A stretch of 8,649 bases of DNA from Alphaproteobacteria bacterium. Lineage in GTDB: Bacteria; Pseudomonadota; Alphaproteobacteria; ATCC43930; CGMCC-115725. Below the pieces are notes generated by a model. The model was given only the letters and a program-made list of their open reading frames with translations. It was not told where the DNA came from and ran no database searches. The DNA lies in contig JASHTP010000079.1 in the NCBI GenBank assembly GCA_030040495.1, positions 1-8,649 on the forward strand, in the 5' to 3' direction. The first letter of the stretch is position 1. Every line of letters begins with the position of its first letter. The position numbers were made by a program, and so were the translations under genes. This document shows positions 4,552-8,649 of this stretch, piece after piece.

Positions 4552-6510
4552 ATGCCGGTGAGGTGGCTCGCGCTTCGTCTCGTGCTGGTGTCGTCGCTGC
4601 TGCTCGCCGCCGCCTTCCCGGCGCGGGCGGCGCTGAGCGGCACGGACCGGCAGATTTACCGCGAGGCGTTCGAGGCGGCGCGCGCCGGCAACTGGGCGCT
4701 CGCCGAAAAGCGCGCCGAGAAGGCGCATGACCGGCTGCTCGCCAAGGTGCTGTGGTGGCTCAACCTGTCGCGCGGCGGCAGCGGCGCCAGCTTCTCCGAC
4801 TTCACCGACTTCATCACCGCCAACCCGGACTGGCCCGGCCAGGTGACGCTGCGCCAGCACGCCGAGGAATCGATGATCGGCGTCTCCGACCAGACGCTGG
4901 CGCAGTGGTTCGACCGCTTTCCGCCGGTGACGCCTGCCGGCAAGTTCAAGCAGGCCGACATCTGGATCGCCGAGGGACACGAGCAGCAGGGCCTCGCCCG
5001 CATCCGCGAGACCTGGATCAACGGCGACTTCACCGCCTTCGAGGAGAAGTCGGTGCTGCAGCGCTATCACAGCGTGCTGCGCCGGGCCGATCACGTGGCC
5101 CGGCTCGACCGGCTGATCTGGGACGGGCAGTTCGAAGCCGCGCGGCGCATGCTGCTCCGCGTCGATCCCGACCACCGCGCGCTGGCCGAAGCGCGCATCG
5201 CGCTGGCGGAGACGGAGCCGGGGGTCGAGCGGCTGGTGGCGCGCGTGCCGGCGGCGCTGCAGAACGATCCCGGCCTGCTCTTCGAGCGCATGCGCTGGCG
5301 CGCGCGCAAGGAGCATTTCGACGATGCGATCGCCATTCTCGACCACCCGCCGAAGGACCTCGTCCGGCCGCTGGCATGGGCGAGCGAGCGCCAGACCCTG
5401 GCGCGCCACGCGCTGGCGGTCGGCGACATCTCCGTCGCCTACCGCCTCGCGGCGCATCACGGGCTCACCAGCGGCCGCGCCTTCGCCGAACTCGAGTTCC
5501 TCGCCGGCTGGATCGCGCTGCGCTTCCTGCACGAGCCCGATGTCGCCTACAACCATTTCGTCAAGCTTTATGACGAGGTGAAGCTGCCGGTGAGCCTGGC
5601 GCGCGGCGCCTATTGGGCGGCGCGCGCCGCCGATGCGATGGGCTTCCATCAGCTCGCCGGCGCCTGGTACGGCACCGCCGCGGTCCAGGTCACCACCTAT
5701 TACGGTCAGCTCGCCGCCGCCGCGCTGGGCGAGCCCGAGATCGCCCGCACCATCGCCGAGCCGAAGCCGACGCCGGCGGAGAGCGCGGCCTTCGACCGCA
5801 ACGAGCTGGTCCTGGCGATGCGCGACCTGGCGGATGTCGGCGCCAAGGACTATATCGGCGCCTTCGCCCGGCGCGTGAGCGATCGCGCCGAGGCCCCGGC
5901 CGACCACGTGCTGCTCGCGCACCTCGTCATCAAGCTCGACCGGCCCGACCTCGCCGTCGGGGTGGCGAAGTGGGCGAGCTATGCCGGGGTCATCCTGCTG
6001 AACGAGGGCTATCCCATCGCCACCCTGCCGCCGGGCGGCGAGGTCGAGCGCCCGCTGGTGCTGGCGATGACGCGGCAGGAAAGCGCCTTCGACCGCGACG
6101 CGGTGAGCTCGGCCGGCGCGCGCGGCATGATGCAGCTCATGCCGGCGACCGCGAGCCACATCGCCAAGGCGCTGCACATGCCGTTCTCCGAAAGCCGGCT
6201 GCTCAAGGATCCGCACTACAACATCATCATCGGCCGCCACTATCTCGACGGGCTGCTCGGCGACTTCTCCGGCTCCTACGTGCTGGCGATCGCCGCCTAC
6301 AATGCCGGGCCGTCGCGCGTGCGGCAGTGGATCCGCGACTATGGCGATCCCCGCGCCAAGAATGCCGACGTCGTCGACTGGATCGAATCGATCCCGCTCG
6401 GCGAGACCCGCAATTACGTGCAGCGGGTGCTGGAGAATTTGCAGGTCTATCGTCTGCGCCTCGGCGACAACGGCCTCGCCTTCTCGCTCGCCAGCGACTT
6501 GAAACGGTGA
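4552..6510 (+). CDS. slt: Soluble lytic murein transglycosylase (Slt family, GH23), exported
   Basis: Lytic transglycosylases cleave the MurNAc-GlcNAc bond of peptidoglycan and leave a 1,6-anhydroMurNAc end, in the periplasm. The 652-residue product starts with a typical signal peptide (arginines at 4 and 9, hydrophobic core about 10-22, cleavage likely after ARA near residue 26). Residues about 30-450 are an alpha-helical repeat region like the Slt70 superhelix. The GH23 domain lies at about 495-640. The catalytic Glu is E510 in MTRQESAFD, followed by SSAGARGMMQLMP (519-531) and AYNAGPSRVRQW (582-593). No lipobox is present, so it should be soluble and not lipid-anchored. GGGAG lies five bases before the ATG. 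It leads the plus-strand unit that continues with the HAD enzyme 20 bases later. No truncation or frameshift is seen. Confidence 0.95.
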   Translation: MPVRWLALRLVLVSSLLLAAAFPARAALSGTDRQIYREAFEAARAGNWALAEKRAEKAHDRLLAKVLWWLNLSRGGSGASFSDFTDFITANPDWPGQVTLRQHAEESMIGVSDQTLAQWFDRFPPVTPAGKFKQADIWIAEGHEQQGLARIRETWINGDFTAFEEKSVLQRYHSVLRRADHVARLDRLIWDGQFEAARRMLLRVDPDHRALAEARIALAETEPGVERLVARVPAALQNDPGLLFERMRWRARKEHFDDAIAILDHPPKDLVRPLAWASERQTLARHALAVGDISVAYRLAAHHGLTSGRAFAELEFLAGWIALRFLHEPDVAYNHFVKLYDEVKLPVSLARGAYWAARAADAMGFHQLAGAWYGTAAVQVTTYYGQLAAAALGEPEIARTIAEPKPTPAESAAFDRNELVLAMRDLADVGAKDYIGAFARRVSDRAEAPADHVLLAHLVIKLDRPDLAVGVAKWASYAGVILLNEGYPIATLPPGGEVERPLVLAMTRQESAFDRDAVSSAGARGMMQLMPATASHIAKALHMPFSESRLLKDPHYNIIIGRHYLDGLLGDFSGSYVLAIAAYNAGPSRVRQWIRDYGDPRAKNADVVDWIESIPLGETRNYVQRVLENLQVYRLRLGDNGLAFSLASDLKR

Positions 6511-6530
6511 CGACGCCGAAGAGGCCCGCC

Positions 6531-7217
6531 ATGACCGACCGTCCGCTCGCCGACACCGCCGCCTGCGTCTTCGACGCCTACGGCACGCTGTTCGACCTGA
6601 CCTCGGCCGCGCGCCGCTGCGGCGACGCGCTCGGCGACAGGGCGGGTCCGCTCGGCGCGCTCTGGCGCGGCAAGCAGCTCGAATACAGCTGGCTGCGCAG
6701 CCTGATGGGCCGCCATGCGGATTTCTGGCAGGTGACCGGCGAGGCGCTCGACTATGCCATGGCCCAGCTCGGCGTCGCCGGTCCGGGATTGCGCGAGCGG
6801 CTGATGGAGGCCTTTCTCACCATCGACGCCTATCCCGACGCCAGGCGCGTGCTGCAGGCGCTGCGCCGCGCGGGCCGGCCCGCCGCGATCCTGTCCAACG
6901 GCTCGCCGCGCATGCTCGCCGCGGCCACGGCATCGGCCGGCATCGCCGAGCTGCTCGACCACGTCCTGTCGATCGAGGAGGTCGGCGTCTACAAGCCCGA
7001 CCGGCGCGTCTACGAGTTGGCGACGCGCCGGCTCGGCGTCGCGGCCGAACGCGTCTGCTTCATCTCGTCGAACGGCTGGGACGCGGCGGGCGCGGCGAGC
7101 TTCGGCTTCAAGGCGGTCTGGGCCAACCGCGCCGGCGCCCCGCGCGAACGCCTGCCGGCGCAGCCCGCCGCGGAGATCACCGGCCTCGACGCGCTCCCCG
7201 CTTTGCTCGGTCTCTGA
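6531..7217 (+). CDS. HAD-superfamily hydrolase, L-2-haloacid dehalogenase type (type II)
   Basis: This family removes halide from L-2-haloalkanoic acids with inversion, through an aspartyl ester. The 228-residue length is normal. From memory of Pseudomonas L-DEX YL, every key position has an equivalent at a constant +4/+5 offset: nucleophile D15 and T19 in FDAYGTLFD, R46 in LWRGKQLEYSWLR, S122 in LSNGS, K155 in YKPDRRVY, Y161, and S179, N181, D184 in SSNGWDAAG. W183 is also kept. This supports a true dehalogenase-type active site over a phosphatase, though many such genes have no tested substrate. ATG 6531 has GAAGAGG six bases upstream. An in-frame GTG at 6507 overlaps the slt stop by four bases and would add eight residues. 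The stop overlaps the next ATG by one base. Confidence 0.9.
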   Translation: MTDRPLADTAACVFDAYGTLFDLTSAARRCGDALGDRAGPLGALWRGKQLEYSWLRSLMGRHADFWQVTGEALDYAMAQLGVAGPGLRERLMEAFLTIDAYPDARRVLQALRRAGRPAAILSNGSPRMLAAATASAGIAELLDHVLSIEEVGVYKPDRRVYELATRRLGVAAERVCFISSNGWDAAGAASFGFKAVWANRAGAPRERLPAQPAAEITGLDALPALLGL

Positions 7218-8065
7218 TGGCGGCGTTCCGCGAGCGATACCTGACGGCGCAGGACGGGCTCAGGCTCTATTTCCGCGACTATGGCGATCCCTTGTCGGCG
7301 CGGGCGCCGCTGCTCTGCCTTACCGGCATCGTGCGCAACAGCGCCGATTTCGCCGACCTCGCCGCGCGCCATGCCGGCGAGCGCCGCGTGATCTGCCCCG
7401 ATTATCGCGGTCGCGGCCGCTCGGCCTACGACAGCGATTGGCGCAACTACGATCCCTTCGTCTACGCCAACGACATCGCCCATCTGATGGCCGCCACCGG
7501 CATCGACCGCGTCGTCGTGGTCGGCACGTCGCTCGGCGCGGCGCTCGCCATGGGGCTCGCCGTGCTGAAGCCCGCGCTGCTCGCCGGCATCGTGCTCAAC
7601 GATTTCGGCCCCGAGGTCGCCTCCGGCGGCGTTTCGCGCATCCTCGACTATATCGGCGCCGACCGGCCGCAGCCGGACTGGCCGAGCGCCGTGCACCATC
7701 TGCGCGAGCTGCTGCCGACGCTGTCGATCCGCAGCGACGAAGGCTGGCTCAAGATGGCGCACGGCACCTACCGCCAGGGCGCGGACGGAAGGTTGCATTT
7801 CGACTGGGACGTGAATCTGGCCAGGCCGCTGGCGCGGTCGAACGGCACCGTGCCGGATCTCTGGCCCTACTTCCGCGCCCTCGGCCGCCTGCCGACGCTG
7901 GCGCTGCGCGGCGATCTCTCGGACGTGCTGTCGCTCGAGACGTTCGAGCGCATGGCGCTTGCCAAGCCCGACCTGCTGCGTGTTACCGTCGCCAACGCCG
8001 GCCATGCGCCGACGCTCAACGAGCCCGAAGCCGCCGCCGTCGATGAGTTCATCCGCCGCTTCTGA
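7217..8065 (+). CDS. Alpha/beta-fold hydrolase
   Basis: The product is a 282-residue single-domain alpha/beta hydrolase with no signal peptide. The nucleophile elbow GTSLGAALAM has S105. The acid is probably D236 in LRGDLSDVLS, and the base is H263 in NAGHAPTLNEPEA, giving a complete Ser-Asp-His triad. The strand before the oxyanion site reads LCLTGIVRNSADF, with TG in place of the common HG, followed by CPDYRGRGRS (60-69), typical of the family. The cap lies between about 130 and 210. Substrates across the family range from esters to C-C bonds and epoxides; a Ser nucleophile argues against an epoxide hydrolase or haloalkane dehalogenase. The ATG overlaps the HAD stop (TGATG), and its own end overlaps the next gene by 23 bases, so it is the middle of a tightly packed unit. 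The substrate is unknown. Confidence 0.9.
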   Translation: MAAFRERYLTAQDGLRLYFRDYGDPLSARAPLLCLTGIVRNSADFADLAARHAGERRVICPDYRGRGRSAYDSDWRNYDPFVYANDIAHLMAATGIDRVVVVGTSLGAALAMGLAVLKPALLAGIVLNDFGPEVASGGVSRILDYIGADRPQPDWPSAVHHLRELLPTLSIRSDEGWLKMAHGTYRQGADGRLHFDWDVNLARPLARSNGTVPDLWPYFRALGRLPTLALRGDLSDVLSLETFERMALAKPDLLRVTVANAGHAPTLNEPEAAAVDEFIRRF

Positions 8066-8649
8066 CCTGCCAGGGATCGCCGATGTCAGGGCCGCGGCCG
8101 CGCGCCTGGCCGGCCGCGTCGCGGCGACGCCGCTCGTCGAAGCGCCGCTGCTCAACGCCCGGCTCGGCCTGCGCCTGCTGGTCAAGGCGGAGACGCTGCA
8201 GCGCACCGGGTCCTTCAAGTTCCGCGGCGCGCTGAACGCGCTGCTGCAGCTCGACGCGGAGCAGCGCCGCGCCGGCGTCGTCGCCTATTCCTCGGGCAAT
8301 CACGCGCAAGGCGTCGCGGCGGCGGCGCAGCTCCTCGGCATTCCCGCCACCATCGTCATGCCGCAGGACGCGCCGGCGATCAAGGTCGCCAACACGCGCG
8401 CCTACGGCGCCGAAATCCGGTTCTACGACCGCTGGCGCGACAACCGCGCGGCGATCGCCGGAGGGCTCGCCGCCGAGCGCGGCGCGGCGCTGATTCCGCC
8501 CTATGACGATGCGCGCGTGATCGCGGGCCAGGGTACCGCCGGGCTCGAGCTCGCGGCCCAGGCCAAGGCGCTCGGCGCCACGCTCGACGCGCTGGTGGTG
8601 CCGACGAGCGGCGGCGGGCTCGTTGCCGGCTGCGCGCTGGCGCTCGCCG
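8043..8649 (+). CDS. PLP-dependent threonine/serine dehydratase (fold type II), 3' end off window
   Basis: The 202 visible residues match the catalytic half of threonine/serine ammonia-lyases, which turn threonine or serine into 2-oxobutyrate or pyruvate plus ammonia; serine racemases share this fold. The PLP lysine is K59 in TGSFKFRGA, SSGNHAQG (83-90) binds the cofactor ring, and the phosphate loop SGGGL is at 189-193. Between them are ATIVMPQDAPAIKVA and GQGTAGLE, also typical. The start at ATG 8043 gives the family N-terminus but lacks a good ribosome binding site and lies inside the hydrolase gene, so translation is probably coupled. An in-frame ATG at 8004 would add thirteen Arg/Pro-rich residues and is less likely. 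Whether a regulatory ACT domain follows, as in biosynthetic IlvA, cannot be seen. Dehydratase versus racemase is not settled. Confidence 0.92.
   Translation, partial: MSSSAASDLPGIADVRAAAARLAGRVAATPLVEAPLLNARLGLRLLVKAETLQRTGSFKFRGALNALLQLDAEQRRAGVVAYSSGNHAQGVAAAAQLLGIPATIVMPQDAPAIKVANTRAYGAEIRFYDRWRDNRAAIAGGLAAERGAALIPPYDDARVIAGQGTAGLELAAQAKALGATLDALVVPTSGGGLVAGCALALA

Noticed and set aside
4459..6240. 593-residue open frame on the strand opposite slt
   Set aside because: It mirrors the slt codons, has the Arg/Gly/His-rich composition of a GC-rich shadow frame, lacks any recognisable domain, and slt itself is a complete GH23 enzyme on the other strand.
6332..7291. A 20-base exact repeat at 6332-6351 and 7272-7291
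   Set aside because: Both copies encode Arg-Asp-Tyr-Gly-Asp-Pro in the same frame within slt and the hydrolase, where the peptide fits each family. Shared codon preference explains the identity; no mobile or recombination signature flanks either copy.
7010..8218. 402-residue open frame on the minus strand
   Set aside because: It is antisense to the HAD, hydrolase and dehydratase genes, all of which have intact catalytic motifs. Its composition is that of a shadow frame.
1..8649. Defence island, toxin-antitoxin, prophage or biosynthetic cluster
   Set aside because: All eleven genes belong to recognised core or common enzyme families with uniform codon use, and there are no integrase, transposase, repeat-spacer or tRNA attachment signs.

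Overview
The window is an ordinary-looking core chromosome segment of a high-G+C bacterium, very probably an alphaproteobacterium. The evidence is G+C that looks well above 65%, long spurious antisense ORFs, an omega subunit with a long acidic tail directly upstream of a bifunctional-type rsh gene, and a FolK that starts at GLGANLP in the style I associate with Rhodospirillales. The order assignment is inference from remembered family resemblance. I see no transposase, integrase, phage gene, tRNA, rRNA or CRISPR array. No interval without a gene exceeds about 200 bases.

Layout, left to right. (1) Minus strand: folK (1691-1209), then rpoZ (1050-604), then rsh (524 to beyond the left edge). These cover folate synthesis, the RNA polymerase omega subunit and (p)ppGpp metabolism. 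(2) Plus strand: a NYN/LabA-like domain protein (1791-2375), joined by a 4-base stop/start overlap to a family 5 (UdgB-type) uracil-DNA glycosylase (2372-3034). (3) Minus strand: dapA (4359-3484) followed after 4 bases by smpB (3479-3012). The smpB 3' end overlaps the 3' end of the glycosylase gene by 23 bases. (4) Plus strand: an exported GH23 lytic transglycosylase (4552-6510), an L-2-haloacid dehalogenase-type HAD enzyme (6531-7217), an alpha/beta hydrolase (7217-8065) and a PLP-dependent threonine/serine dehydratase (8043 to beyond the right edge). Gaps of 20, -1 and -23 bases suggest a single transcript.

The segment mixes housekeeping functions: stringent response, ribosome rescue, lysine/peptidoglycan precursor supply (DapA), peptidoglycan turnover (Slt) and uracil repair. 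The last three genes form a small metabolic cassette whose substrates cannot be read from sequence.

I did not find a convincing new multi-gene system. The most unusual signals are non-coding and sit in front of the stringent-response genes. The rpoZ leader holds a perfect tandem 12-mer that gives four GGGG tracts on the transcribed-sense strand, a G-quadruplex pattern. Next to it are a bulged hairpin and two candidate promoters. A second GC-only hairpin abuts the rsh start codon where a ribosome binding site would be. The dapA/slt divergent region has a 10-bp palindrome inside a candidate promoter spacer and a direct repeat with 20-bp period.
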